Of a DNA stretch of 64,000 bases, positions 48,669-57,359 are shown piece after piece (the stretch's first letter is position 1; each line of letters opens with the position of its first letter). This DNA comes from Candidatus Uhrbacteria bacterium (GTDB lineage Bacteria > Patescibacteria > ABY1 > SG8-24 > GWF2-40-263), in the NCBI GenBank assembly GCA_016205975.1, contig JACQSK010000021.1:133572-197571 (forward strand), in the 5' to 3' direction. The position numbers and the translations under genes are program-made. The notes below the pieces were generated by a model. That model did not search any database and had not been told where the DNA came from. It was given only the letters and a program-made list of their open reading frames with translations.

Positions 48669-50060
48669 ATGGCCGCCCTGGCCCTGACCATCAACGGAGA
48701 GACCGAGCAGATCGAGGAGACCGACGACACCCGCCAGCAGGCGATGCGCCGGTACTGGCAGGCGAAGCAGCGGGGAGATGCGACCGCGCGCCTCGTGCGC
48801 CTGGAAGACCTCGACGCCGCCAACGACCCCATCGCCTGCCCCCCGGATGACGACGACGACCCGCCGCCCGCGGCCCCCGCCCGGGTGCTGCCGCTCCCGG
48901 ACTCGACCGTCCAGGGTGGCACGGTGTCGGAGATCGCCCGCTCGCGCATCCGTCTCCAGGACAAGTGGCTGGACGAGGCCGGCTTCGCACTCGCCCCGCC
49001 CATCTACGCGCCCGGTACCCGGGTCTTGCCCGTCGGGGACGCCAACTTCCGGACCGAGCGCCGCCGGGTCGAGGCCCTGCCCCCGTTCCCGGGCGCCGCC
49101 TCGGCGATCGTGGCGGCGATTCGAGAGGAGCGCCGCTGCGACCTGCCGCTCGCGCTCCACCACCTGTCCATGACCGAGAAGGGCACGCTCATGGCTGGCG
49201 ACCAGGAGTTCGCGCTCGAACACGGCGCGTTCCTCCAGCTCGCGCTCCAGGCCGGGTTCGGCATGGGCGCGCGCTACCTGTCTGAACGCTGCGACGCGCC
49301 CTTGCGGGCCCAGAACGTGAACGCCCAGCTTGAAAAACTCCCGGGGAAGACCGTGGTCTTGCGCACCCGGGTGTCCGAGCCCGGGGCGCCGGCGAGTACC
49401 TTCGCGGTCGTCTCCCCCAGGTACGCGCCCTGCGACGCCGACGAGGTGCTCACCGCGGTCACGCCGTCGCTCATGGACGCGCGCGCGGAGGTCGTCTACG
49501 ACGGCTCCGGGGTGCGCGCGACAGCGCTGTTCATGCCCGACCGGGTCGTGGACCTCGCCGCCGGCGACATCTTCAAGGTCGGCGTGCGGGTGGCTGCCGA
49601 GGACACCGGCCGCGGCCGGGTGCGCATCGCCGCCGTGGCGTGGCGCAACCGCTGCCTCAACCTGCTCGTGATCGACGAGGGGGAGGTGGAGACCGTCTCC
49701 GAGGTTCACCGCGGCAACGGCGCGCGCATCCTGGCCGCGGTCAAGGACGGCGTGGAGGCGGCGCGCGCGAAGGTCTCCCGGTTCCTGGACGCCTGGGGCC
49801 ACGCCCGCAGCGTACGAGTCGACCCCGAGCAGGTGCTCCGGGAGTGGGTCGAGCACAAGCGGGTGGGCACCGGCTCCGAGCGGACGCGCGATGTCGTCGT
49901 CGAGGCGCTGCTCACCGCCTGGCACAAGGAGCCCGGGGACACGCTGGCCGACGCGGTGAACGCCGTGTCCCGGGCCGCCCACGAGGAGCCGACCTTCGGG
50001 CTCGACTTCCGGGAGCTGCTCGAACGCCAGGCCGCGCGCCTGGTGCTGGTGCCGCGGTGA
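48669..50060 (+). CDS. DUF932-like plasmid/phage protein, 463 aa
   Basis: N-terminal 110 residues are acidic and linker-like. The rest follows the DUF932 order: a helical 'HLSMTEKGTLMAGDQEFALEHGAFLQLALQAG', 'AVVSPRYAPCDADEVLTAV' and a late 'GDIFKVGVRVAAEDTGRG...AAVAWRNRCLNLLV' segment (DUF932 proteins have a similar 'NSE.G....RL.C.NG'). Function is unknown; the family is plasmid and phage borne. Next genes overlap by GTGA. Confidence 0.5.
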   Translation: MAALALTINGETEQIEETDDTRQQAMRRYWQAKQRGDATARLVRLEDLDAANDPIACPPDDDDDPPPAAPARVLPLPDSTVQGGTVSEIARSRIRLQDKWLDEAGFALAPPIYAPGTRVLPVGDANFRTERRRVEALPPFPGAASAIVAAIREERRCDLPLALHHLSMTEKGTLMAGDQEFALEHGAFLQLALQAGFGMGARYLSERCDAPLRAQNVNAQLEKLPGKTVVLRTRVSEPGAPASTFAVVSPRYAPCDADEVLTAVTPSLMDARAEVVYDGSGVRATALFMPDRVVDLAAGDIFKVGVRVAAEDTGRGRVRIAAVAWRNRCLNLLVIDEGEVETVSEVHRGNGARILAAVKDGVEAARAKVSRFLDAWGHARSVRVDPEQVLREWVEHKRVGTGSERTRDVVVEALLTAWHKEPGDTLADAVNAVSRAAHEEPTFGLDFRELLERQAARLVLVPR

Positions 50061-50266
50061 CCACCGCGGAGGCGACCACCGTGCGCATCCTCGTGCTGGA
50101 CGACGGCGAGACCTGGGAGGATCTCCCCGAGACCTCCAATGCGCTCGTCGTCGACGTGACCCACGAGGAGTACGAGCGGATCGGAAACGGTGAGCGCGTG
50201 GACGAGGTACTCGGCTCGCGCACTGGCACCCGCGTCGCGTGGCTTGCCGCGCGGGCCCGGGAGTAG
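50057..50266 (+). CDS. Small acidic protein, 69 aa
   Basis: GTG 50057 inside the previous stop. 'VRILVLDDGETWEDLPETSNALVVDVTHEEYERI' is a beta-beta-alpha unit typical of short plasmid accessory proteins. No family recognised. Confidence 0.5.
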   Translation: MTTAEATTVRILVLDDGETWEDLPETSNALVVDVTHEEYERIGNGERVDEVLGSRTGTRVAWLAARARE

Positions 50267-50268
50267 CC

Positions 50269-50487
50269 GTGGTCGCTGTCGAGTTCTTCGACGCCCCGGG
50301 CGACCTCGTGGTGCGCGAGGGCCCGTTCGACTGGGTCCACCTCGAAGGCCGCGCCATCGTGGCGGTCACCGGCGATGAGCGCACGCAGCTCGCGGCGCTC
50401 GACGTCGAGAGCTGGACGTGGATCGACCGTCGCGGGGTCCGCTGGATCGACGTGGCAGTGGTGCTCGCGGTCGCCCCGCGGGCGTGA
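50269..50487 (+). CDS. Small beta-rich protein, 72 aa
   Basis: GTG 50269, two bases after the previous stop. Strand-rich (AVEFFDAPGDLVVREGPFDWVHLEG), likely a small beta barrel. No family recognised. Confidence 0.45.
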   Translation: MVAVEFFDAPGDLVVREGPFDWVHLEGRAIVAVTGDERTQLAALDVESWTWIDRRGVRWIDVAVVLAVAPRA

Positions 50488-50653
50488 CCCGCCAACAACA
50501 AGACTGGCCGTGGGTGCTCGCCTGTCCCAGCATGGGACAACGCGACGCGAGCACCCCGGCTCTTCCTGTCGGCCAAGCACGCGAATCCGAGTCAGCCCGG
50601 AGCCGACGACATGACGTCGCCGTCCCCGTCACCTGCCTCCCGGAGCGCTCAAC

Positions 50654-51274
50654 ATGACGACCACCCCGCTCGACGAGCGCGTCGCGCTCTACAAGACCCT
50701 GTTCGGCAACATGCATGCGATGCGCCTCGCGCAGGCCACGGTCCGCGAGCTGCAACGCGACCTCGCCGAGGGGAGCGGCGCGGTCCTCGCCGACATGACC
50801 GACGGTCAGCGGGACCGGCTGCGCGCCATCCTGCGGCTGTGCCAGCTCTACTACCCCGAGTTCCCGAGCAACCCCGTGCGCGCGACCTGCCTGGGCGACG
50901 TGCTGCGGTACCTCGCCGACCGCTTCCGCGTGCAGACCGAGCGCGTGGTGTGGATGCTCGCGCTTCGCGAGCACGACGTCATCGAGGACGAGGTACTCGT
51001 CCAGCTCGGTGGCCACGCGACCGCGCCGCCGCCGGTCAAGGCGATGCTGCGCCACGCCATCAAGCACGCCGCGGTGGCCGCCTACATCGTCGACTTCCGC
51101 CCGACCGACTCCCTGGTACTCGGGGACGACGTCGTCACCGCCATGGCCTCGCTCGTGCAACTCAGCGCCGTGGCGGACATCGAGTTCCGCGACTACGTGC
51201 TCGTGAACCGCGGCGAGGTGATCTCCGTGCGGGAGGCGATCACGGAGCGGGGCGAGGAGAAGGAAGCGGCGTGA
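50654..51274 (+). CDS. RadC-like protein lacking the metal site, 206 aa
   Basis: The last 70 residues align by eye with the end of RadC: 'PVKAMLRHAIKHAAVAAYIVDFRPTDSLVLGDDVVTAM' stands where RadC has a helix, strand and HNHPSG...S..D, and 'DIEFRDYVLVNRGEVISVRE' stands for the closing LDHVVV...YxSL. The two His are replaced (DFRPTD), so the zinc peptidase site is lost. The helical N-terminal 90 residues are unlike RadC. A pseudo-enzyme of RadC type would be a binding module. It ends the operon, with a terminator 18 bases later. Confidence 0.5.
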   Translation: MTTTPLDERVALYKTLFGNMHAMRLAQATVRELQRDLAEGSGAVLADMTDGQRDRLRAILRLCQLYYPEFPSNPVRATCLGDVLRYLADRFRVQTERVVWMLALREHDVIEDEVLVQLGGHATAPPPVKAMLRHAIKHAAVAAYIVDFRPTDSLVLGDDVVTAMASLVQLSAVADIEFRDYVLVNRGEVISVREAITERGEEKEAA

Positions 51275-51291
51275 AGAGAGAGAACATCAAG

Positions 51292-51315
51292 AAGCGCCCA
51301 GGACGGGGCGCTTTT
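51292..51315 (+). terminator. Terminator of the 45-51 kb operon
   Basis: AAGCGCCC/GGGCGCTT stem, 6-base loop, TTTT. Confidence 0.85.
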
Positions 51316-51484
51316 CCTGTTTCGTTGGCGTCCAGGACGCACTGCGCTGCCTGCGGTGCGCGCTGGGAAGACAACGATGGTACAGAACACCGCACCATGA
51401 AGCCCGCGTCCCAAGTCCTCTTTGAGCGGATCATCCGGACGTGGGTGCTGCCGGAGGCGGAACGGCTGGTGGGGCAGGACCCCG

Positions 51485-51621
51485 TGTGAAAGAACGAACT
51501 TCTCGTCGTCCTCGGAAAACCTCAGGTCGCGAGCCTTGAGTTCGTCGATGTCGGTCGCGTGCTTCTCTGCCGCTTCGAAGGCAGCGACGAGGCGCTTGGT
51601 GTAGGCGAGGTCGGGCCTCAT
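51485..51621 (-). pseudogene. N-terminal fragment of a small helical protein
   Basis: Begins MRPDLAYTKRLVAAFEAAEKHATDI then loses protein-like character after about 45 codons. The start recalls DUF2513-type proteins, and the remainder is absent. A 30-codon plus-strand ORF (51397-51489) abuts it. Low confidence. Confidence 0.3.
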
Positions 51622-51693
51622 TAGCGCGTCTCCGTGAGGGCGGCTATCCTACCTGCAAGTCGGCAGTCAGCCGGATAACGGGCGGTCACCTTC

Positions 51694-52146
51694 ATGGAGA
51701 TGATGATGTGGCGGTGTGACACTTGCGGGAAGCAGATCAAGACCGAGGACGACGGGTGGGTGGAGTGGGTCACCGTCGTCGACCAGAAGAAGGGCACATC
51801 GACGGGTCGGGACCTTCGGCTTGTCCACCATGGGAAGTGCCAGTTCAACGAGCAGAAGGAGTATAAGAAGGACGGTGGAATCATCGGCGACCTGGGCCTG
51901 TCCGACTTCCTTGGACCTGACGGACTCGTCGCGCTTCTCGAACTCATGGAACGCGGCGAGATCCCGCAGAAGGAGGTCGTGGCCATGATCCAGCGGCTCC
52001 ACGTCCCCGGCTACGAGAACGCACGACCGCACTTCAAGTCGGCGATCTCCGAAGGGGTCATTGAGCCGAACATGGCGCCCGGCTTCTACACGCACCGCGA
52101 CATCGAAGCCGTCATCGCGTGGGAGAAGCGGCGGCGTCAGCGGTAG
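51694..52146 (+). CDS. Hypothetical zinc-binding protein, 150 aa
   Basis: N-terminal CDTCGK knuckle and later 'LVHHGKC' could complete a C2HC zinc site over residues 8-50. The C-terminal part is helical (LSDFLGPDGLVALLELMERGEI; 'HRDIEAVIAWEKRRR'). No family recognised. Isolated on the plus strand. Confidence 0.5.
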   Translation: MEMMMWRCDTCGKQIKTEDDGWVEWVTVVDQKKGTSTGRDLRLVHHGKCQFNEQKEYKKDGGIIGDLGLSDFLGPDGLVALLELMERGEIPQKEVVAMIQRLHVPGYENARPHFKSAISEGVIEPNMAPGFYTHRDIEAVIAWEKRRRQR

Positions 52147-52269
52147 CAGCCGGCGGTCTGGAATGACCGACAGGCCGAAATCGTCCCAGGATGTCTTGAC
52201 GCGGAGACGATCGGTGACGAGGGGGAGGGGAACCCGCCTTCTTCCACCTGACCTCTACATCTCCGCGCC

Positions 52270-53208
52270 ATGAGCCTCCCCGCATCCCCGCGAGAGTCCG
52301 CCCGCTGGCGGTCCCGCACCGGCCCACTCGGGCTCCACCTCTTCAACCGGGTCACCGGTACGAACGTGTTGCTCGACGAGGTGCGGTGCCCCGTGGAGGG
52401 GTGGTCCCGCGCCCCTAGGTCCCTATCCATCGCGCTCTTGGACGCCTGCGACCTTTCGTGTTCGTTTTGCTACGCCCCGAAGACTGTGAACCGGCTGGGA
52501 GCCGCGGAGGTGCTGGCTTGGACGCGCGAGCTTAGCGAGAACGGGACCTTCAACATCGGATTCGGAGGCGGCGAGCCGACGCTGCACCCCGACTTCGCGC
52601 GCATCTGCCGGGACATCTCCGTCGAGACGGGCGTGGCCGTGAGCTTCACGACCCACGGGTACCACCTCCCGAAGGTCGCCGGCTCCCTTCACGGTTCTGT
52701 GAACTTCATCCGGGTCTCGATGGACGGCGTGGGGCCCACTTACGAACGGATCCGGCGCCGCCCCTTCGACCAGTTCTTGGCGGCTCTCCAGGTGGCGTTG
52801 ACGGTTTCCCCCGTCGGGGTCAACTACGTCGTCAACGCAGACACGCTCTCCGAACTCGATGACGCAGCGGACCTCGTCCTGCGTCTCGGCGTCCGGGAGC
52901 TGTTGCTACTCCCGCAGATGGACGGAGGGGTTCCCTCGCTATCCGCGGAACACGCTGCCCGCCTCTCCTCGTGGGTTGCCGAGAACCACCGCCATGTGCC
53001 CGTGCGAGTGTCCGCGATGGCTATGGGGCTGCTCGGCGAGGATGTGCCGGTGCTGCCCGTTGATGAGCCCGACTCGCGCAGGCAGTACCTCCACATCGAC
53101 GCCGCACGCACGTTGAAGACCTGCTCTCACGCTTCGTCGGGATACCAGATCGCTGCAGGCGAGAGCATCATGGACGCCATCGACAAGATCCTGCGGAGCA
53201 CGCAATGA
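52270..53208 (+). CDS. Radical SAM protein, 312 aa
   Basis: The 4Fe-4S motif is CDLSCSFC (Cx3Cx2C) at about residue 56-63, followed by FGGGEPTLHPDF, the SAM-binding GGE box. The TIM-barrel part runs to about residue 250; a Cys near the end (CSHAS) could be in an auxiliary site. No SPASM Cys array is present. Reductive cleavage of SAM to modify an unknown substrate is expected. The stop overlaps the next gene by ATGA, so the small protein at 53205 is its partner or substrate. Confidence 0.82.
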   Translation: MSLPASPRESARWRSRTGPLGLHLFNRVTGTNVLLDEVRCPVEGWSRAPRSLSIALLDACDLSCSFCYAPKTVNRLGAAEVLAWTRELSENGTFNIGFGGGEPTLHPDFARICRDISVETGVAVSFTTHGYHLPKVAGSLHGSVNFIRVSMDGVGPTYERIRRRPFDQFLAALQVALTVSPVGVNYVVNADTLSELDDAADLVLRLGVRELLLLPQMDGGVPSLSAEHAARLSSWVAENHRHVPVRVSAMAMGLLGEDVPVLPVDEPDSRRQYLHIDAARTLKTCSHASSGYQIAAGESIMDAIDKILRSTQ

Positions 53209-53600
53209 AAATCTGGAATTCCTATGGCAGTGAGCACTCTGCCAATCTCGTCATCATCGGCACGTTCAAGGACACGGAGCGGGCGGCAGACGCGATCCGC
53301 GTCCTTGACCGCTTCTCGGAAGTCGTGCCGAACCAGAGTCCGGTGGCGGCGGGAAGCTACTACTCGAACGAAGTCCTCGCGCTGTTGCAGGAGTGCAGGG
53401 TGAGTCTGGCGCCGAAGGAGATCGAGGACTTCGTCTACGAGCATCACTGGCGGCAGGACGGGAAGCGCATCGTCATCACGACCGAAGAGAGCGAGTATTC
53501 CGCCCTCATCAACACGATGCTCAGCCGGGGTGCGAAGGTCGAGGTCTTCTCGGCCCACCAGCACGACACCCCCTACGGTCGGAGTACCCGGAATTCGTAG
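53205..53600 (+). CDS. Partner of the radical SAM protein, 131 aa
   Basis: ATGA overlap. Small alpha/beta protein (NLVIIGTFKDTERAADAIRVLDR; 'GKRIVITTEESEYSALINTMLSRGA') that resembles the DUF6375 type found beside radical SAM genes; that family label is from memory. No Cys-rich or core peptide signature, so it is more likely an accessory protein than a modified peptide. Confidence 0.5.
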   Translation: MKIWNSYGSEHSANLVIIGTFKDTERAADAIRVLDRFSEVVPNQSPVAAGSYYSNEVLALLQECRVSLAPKEIEDFVYEHHWRQDGKRIVITTEESEYSALINTMLSRGAKVEVFSAHQHDTPYGRSTRNS

Positions 53601-53635
53601 GGCTCCTCCTGACCTCACGTCCTCGGTCTCCCCTC

Positions 53636-54391
53636 ATGGTCTACACCGTCACACCTCTGACGCTTGAAGGCTTCGTTGAGGCGCACAAGGGCGTCGTCCT
53701 CCGCGTCACGCTCGGCACCGACACCTCCTTTCCGTCGGTCATCTCCGACCACTTCGAGATGGAGTATCGAGGGGTGATCGTCTACGGCACGATGCGCTGG
53801 GAGGACATGCCTGTGCCCGCGTGGCGCGACAAGCACTTCGGAGGACTACACGGCTTGGAGATCGTTCGAGGGGGGATTCCGGGACAGCCCGGGTTTTACC
53901 TGTTCCTAGGAGGGAACCTCTGGCACTACGAGCCGGAGGCCGACCTCGGCTCCGCCGTGCATCAAGCGATGTTCAAGCTCCACCTCGAATGGAAGACGCA
54001 GGGCCTCCGGCCACCGCGCCGACCGTCCTGGGAACATGCTGTAATCGCCGGGATCGAGAAATACATGAGCATGTCCATGGTCGCGGCGTCCGTGAAAGTG
54101 GCAGCGAAAATGGCGCCGAAGCCTCAGCCGAGCGCCCAGAGGCCTCCGCTCCCACCCCCGGGTGCCGCTGCGCCACCGAAGCCCGCGAAAGAAGACCCCT
54201 ACGCAGTGCTCGGCGTGCCCAAGGGGTCGACGAAGGGCGTCGTAGACAAGGTCTTCCGCGTCAAGGCGAGTGCCTTCCACCCGGACAAGGTCAACGATCT
54301 TCCCGCCGACGTCCGCGCCATGTTCGAGGCGGACTTCAAGCGGCTGACTGGAGCGAAGGACGATATCTACAAGGCGCAGCGCTGGGAGTAG
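53636..54391 (+). CDS. Protein with C-terminal J-like domain, 251 aa
   Basis: ATG 53636. Residues 1-140 are a novel alpha/beta part (VVLRVTLGTDTSFPSVISDHF). After a Pro/Ala linker, residues 185-250 form a J domain: DPYAVLGVPKGSTKGVVDKVF, then the HPD tripeptide in AFHPDKVND. J domains stimulate Hsp70 ATPase. Third gene of the radical SAM operon. Confidence 0.65.
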   Translation: MVYTVTPLTLEGFVEAHKGVVLRVTLGTDTSFPSVISDHFEMEYRGVIVYGTMRWEDMPVPAWRDKHFGGLHGLEIVRGGIPGQPGFYLFLGGNLWHYEPEADLGSAVHQAMFKLHLEWKTQGLRPPRRPSWEHAVIAGIEKYMSMSMVAASVKVAAKMAPKPQPSAQRPPLPPPGAAAPPKPAKEDPYAVLGVPKGSTKGVVDKVFRVKASAFHPDKVNDLPADVRAMFEADFKRLTGAKDDIYKAQRWE

Positions 54392-54527
54392 GCACCGTGG
54401 TCGTGGTCCGGTCCGCACCGGCGGTGTCCCCGACGACAACCCTCCATGTCAATGTGGCTGAGGCGCCAACCTCCACCGAGTTCTACCATGCAGAGCGTGG
54501 GTGGGCGGCGCTCTGCGCCAGGGTGCC

Positions 54528-54553
54528 CGGTTGATTCCGCGCGGATTCAACCG
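54528..54553. repeat. Near-perfect 26-bp inverted repeat
   Basis: CGGTTGATTCCGCGCGGATTCAACCG with a single T-T mismatch pair; GTT and AAC are at the arms as in the palindrome family but wider. It lies 135 bases upstream of the second ParB-HTH-like gene. Confidence 0.6.
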
Positions 54554-54687
54554 CGCTCTCCACATCGACCCCGTCTTCGGCCTCCCCGCCATCGCTCTCG
54601 TCGCCGACCCGTCCCTCCGCGCTCCGACCGATGCGCTTGATCTTGACCTCGCTCCTGGTTTATCCTCCGCCGCTCCCCAGGGATAGC

Positions 54688-55497
54688 ATGCCCAGCAGCG
54701 ACACGCCGAAGCCCACCACGACCGCGCCCACGAGCCCGAAGCCCCCAGCCGAGCCGAGGCCGCTGCCGGCGCGGGTGACCCGTCGCGACAAGGCGGAGAT
54801 CGTGAAGGGGGAGGTCGTGGCGCCGCTCCCCGGCGAGAAGGCCGTCGACAAGGCGCTGGTCGACCAGGTGGTCGCGCACGTGAACCGGGTCGCCAGCGTG
54901 AAGGGCATGGAGACCGTGCTCGAAATCGGCGCGGTGGTGCTCGACAAGATGTTCGACGGGGACCCCGCGAACTTCCGCCGGCGGGGAGAGGAGCACCTGA
55001 GCTTCCGGGAACTCGCCAGCCGAAACGAGGCCGGGGAGCTGCACGTCTCCCACTCGTTCATCTGGCGCGCGGTGTCCGTCCTGGAGCAGTACCGGCTCCT
55101 GCCCGAGACCGTCCGGGCCGCCCTCCCGTACACCCACCACACCCTGCTCTTGCCGGTGAAGGACGAGGCGGCGAAGGTCCAGCTCGCCCAGCGCGCGGCG
55201 GAGGCGGGGTGGAGCAAGCGCAAGCTCGAGGAGGAAGTGCAGAAAGTGCGGGCGAAGGCGAAGGGGGACTCGAAGGCTGGCCGACCGCCGCTGCCCCGGT
55301 TCGTCAAGGCCATCCACCGGTTCCAGAAGCTGCTCGTCACCCCCGACGAGACGTTCGGGGACCTCGATCGCGTCGACCAGCTCACCGAGGACGAGGCGGC
55401 CGCGCTCTACCAGGCCGTCACGGGGATGAAGTTGCGGTGCGAGAAGCTCCAGCAGGCGTTGCAGGTGAAGGTGCCTGGATTCGCCGCACGCCAGTAG
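54688..55497 (+). CDS. ParB/KorB-HTH-like DNA-binding protein, 269 aa
   Basis: ATG 54688. Paralogue of the protein at 2973-3737. Residues 105-185 show the ParB HTH order more clearly: LHVSHSFIWRAVSVLEQYRLLPETV, then 'HHTLLLPVKDEAAKVQLAQRAAEAGWSKRKLEEEV', which is very close to ParB 'H...LL.L.d...q..la......g.svR.lE'. The ParB N-terminal box is not seen. Likely binds palindromic operators; the GTT...AAC sites are candidates. Confidence 0.6.
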   Translation: MPSSDTPKPTTTAPTSPKPPAEPRPLPARVTRRDKAEIVKGEVVAPLPGEKAVDKALVDQVVAHVNRVASVKGMETVLEIGAVVLDKMFDGDPANFRRRGEEHLSFRELASRNEAGELHVSHSFIWRAVSVLEQYRLLPETVRAALPYTHHTLLLPVKDEAAKVQLAQRAAEAGWSKRKLEEEVQKVRAKAKGDSKAGRPPLPRFVKAIHRFQKLLVTPDETFGDLDRVDQLTEDEAAALYQAVTGMKLRCEKLQQALQVKVPGFAARQ

Positions 55498-55679
55498 CCG
55501 AGACCGGTATCACAGGACGCAAACGCTCGGCCGCGCGAGCCGTCCCGCTCCATCGACGAGTGGCGGGCCCTACCAATAGAGGAGGCGGCCGCCACGGTGC
55601 CGGCCATTGGCGAGGTCAGGGACAAGGTGGTGGGGATTCGGGCGTTCGGTGGCGTTGCGGTTCCTGCGGCGTAGGATAG

Positions 55680-55853
55680 ATGAAGGCCCCATCCGGAGAG
55701 GCGGCAATGGCAAGCTGCGCAGGCTGCAAGAAGTCCATCTGGACCATGACGTGGAAGTGCACGAATAAGGCTTGCGGAAAGGTATGGTGCAACGACTGCG
55801 CCAAGGGCTGGGTGTTCCGCAGCTGCCCCGATTGCGGGAATCGATGCGAGTAG
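55680..55853 (+). CDS. Mini treble-clef/RING-like zinc protein, 57 aa
   Basis: A better start is the internal ATG 55707 behind GAGAGG, giving 48 aa. Cysteines are arranged CxxC-x10-Cx4C-x4-CxxC-x8-CxxC, with C56 last; this spacing allows two zinc ions in a RING-like or treble-clef cross-brace. A tiny free-standing domain like this could be a ubiquitin-type E3 or nucleic-acid binder. Directly followed by a membrane protein gene after 10 bases. Confidence 0.55.
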   Translation: MKAPSGEAAMASCAGCKKSIWTMTWKCTNKACGKVWCNDCAKGWVFRSCPDCGNRCE

Positions 55854-55863
55854 GTGGGGATAG

Positions 55864-56553
55864 ATGACCTTGGCGGCGGCGTCCGGCTATCTGCTGTGGG
55901 CCGCCCTTGCGGCCATCGTGGCTGTCCCCGTTGTGCGCACCCGGCGCCTGCACAAGGCCACGTGCGAGTACCTCAGCGCGCTTGAGGGCCTCCGCCTCTC
56001 GGACGCGGCCGCCCTCATGAGGTTCACCACCGCGGACCGCGCGATGCATGCTGAACGGAGGCTCTTGTGGGTGCTGGGAGCTATCGTGGTGCTATTGCTC
56101 ATCGGCGGCGCCGTCCTACGCACGGGACTGCACGTTGTCTTCACATTCGGCGGGTTAGGCAGGGTTCTCGTCTACGGCGGCGTCGGTCTGCTGGTGGCTC
56201 ACCTCGCGGGGGACGTTTCTGGTCTTCGAGACCGGGTCGATACCCTCGTCTATCGCGCGAAGAGGGATATGGAATCGGCCGAGGATTTCCTCAATCAACG
56301 AGGATACCCCCTTGGGGCGGACCCCTCGGATCCGGACCTTGACCCCGACACGGCGAACCACCTACGGTGCTTGCCCGATGCATTTCGGCAGCGTGAGGAC
56401 GGCGAGTTCCTCGCCATGCATGCGCATGCGGCCTTGGACAGCCTGAATGAAGGGTGCTCCACCGGGATCTCTCTGGCCGCCGCGTGGCTGGGCGTGGGGA
56501 GTGGTGCCGTCATCTGGCTGGTCTCCTGGGCTGGAAGGAGGTTGTTCGAGTAA
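55864..56553 (+). CDS. Membrane protein, 229 aa
   Basis: N-terminal helix (TLAAASGYLLWAALAAIVAVPVV), a middle pair near 70-120 (WVLGAIVVLLLIGGAVL; 'VLVYGGVGLLVAHLAGDV') and a C-terminal segment near 205-225. The loop at 130-180 is acidic. Unknown family. It probably shares a transcript with the mini zinc protein. Confidence 0.6.
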   Translation: MTLAAASGYLLWAALAAIVAVPVVRTRRLHKATCEYLSALEGLRLSDAAALMRFTTADRAMHAERRLLWVLGAIVVLLLIGGAVLRTGLHVVFTFGGLGRVLVYGGVGLLVAHLAGDVSGLRDRVDTLVYRAKRDMESAEDFLNQRGYPLGADPSDPDLDPDTANHLRCLPDAFRQREDGEFLAMHAHAALDSLNEGCSTGISLAAAWLGVGSGAVIWLVSWAGRRLFE

Positions 56554-57070
56554 CGGACCGCTCGGGCGAACGGCTGCCCCTCGCCTGATCGATGCGGGGA
56601 GGGTCAGAGCACCGAGCGCGCGGAAAACGCGCGCGCCGCGCCCCTAACCTCGGAAACTCAACATCGGAGGCGGAGGATTCGCAGAAGAGATGGAGGCGGC
56701 GGGAGTCTGACCTCAACGAGCCATCCGCCGGGACTCTCGGTCCCCCCAGCCCCTCTCCTCGCTCTCCAGCCCGCGTGGGACGATGCTCTCGACCAGGCCC
56801 CGCCCGGTCCGGAGCCGCGTATCGGGGATCTCCGGCAACAACTCGGACGATACCCCTCAACCCAGGGACCAGGATTCTCGTGACCGGGAACAACTGCTTC
56901 CACTCGCGTTCATCGCACCATGCCCGAGGCCGGAGGAGACGTACACCGTAGTTCATGGCGGCCGGTGCGTTCGGGCCAACTTCGATGAACGGGAATGGAA
57001 GCGGCACATAGACCCTCCCCCATGGCTTCTACCAGTAGGAAGAAGAGATAAGCCTTTTGTCGAAAATAAT
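56554..57070. other. Stretch without a convincing gene
   Basis: A minus-strand frame (56510-57007) begins protein-like (RLLRPRAWCDEREWKQLFP) but loses character quickly and has no clean start. It may be decayed coding sequence. Confidence 0.35.
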
Positions 57071-57244
57071 ATGATTGACATTTTTTGGATCGCCCGCGTT
57101 TGCCACTGGTGCGGTCAAGCGGAAACCTACGGAGTCCGTCGCGGCCACGGGGTCGCGCTCTGGTGCGGCAAGGGTTGCGGCTACCGCATCGCGCTGCGGT
57201 GGAGCGAGCTGTCCGACGACGAGCGTCGACGGGCGTCGCGGTGA
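57071..57244 (+). CDS. Mini zinc-binding protein, 57 aa
   Basis: MIDIFWIARVCHWCGQAE...CGKGCGYRIALRW: a CxxC and a CxxxC 19 residues apart, as in other mini zinc proteins of this window. AT-rich start region without a good ribosome site. It lies 116 bases before the AAA-TOPRIM gene. Confidence 0.4.
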   Translation: MIDIFWIARVCHWCGQAETYGVRRGHGVALWCGKGCGYRIALRWSELSDDERRRASR

Positions 57245-57359
57245 AGGGTCCCCACCCGCGGGGAGGGCAGGTGAGCCGCGTCCGGCATTCTTATCCAGTC
57301 CCGGCCAATCACCCGACGGCGGGCGAACTCGCCGCAGCTGCATCGGATACAAGGATGGG

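Noticed and set aside
56510..57007. 165-aa minus-strand ORF
   Set aside because: Protein-like only at the start, no ribosome site, and the rest is Arg/Ser-rich.
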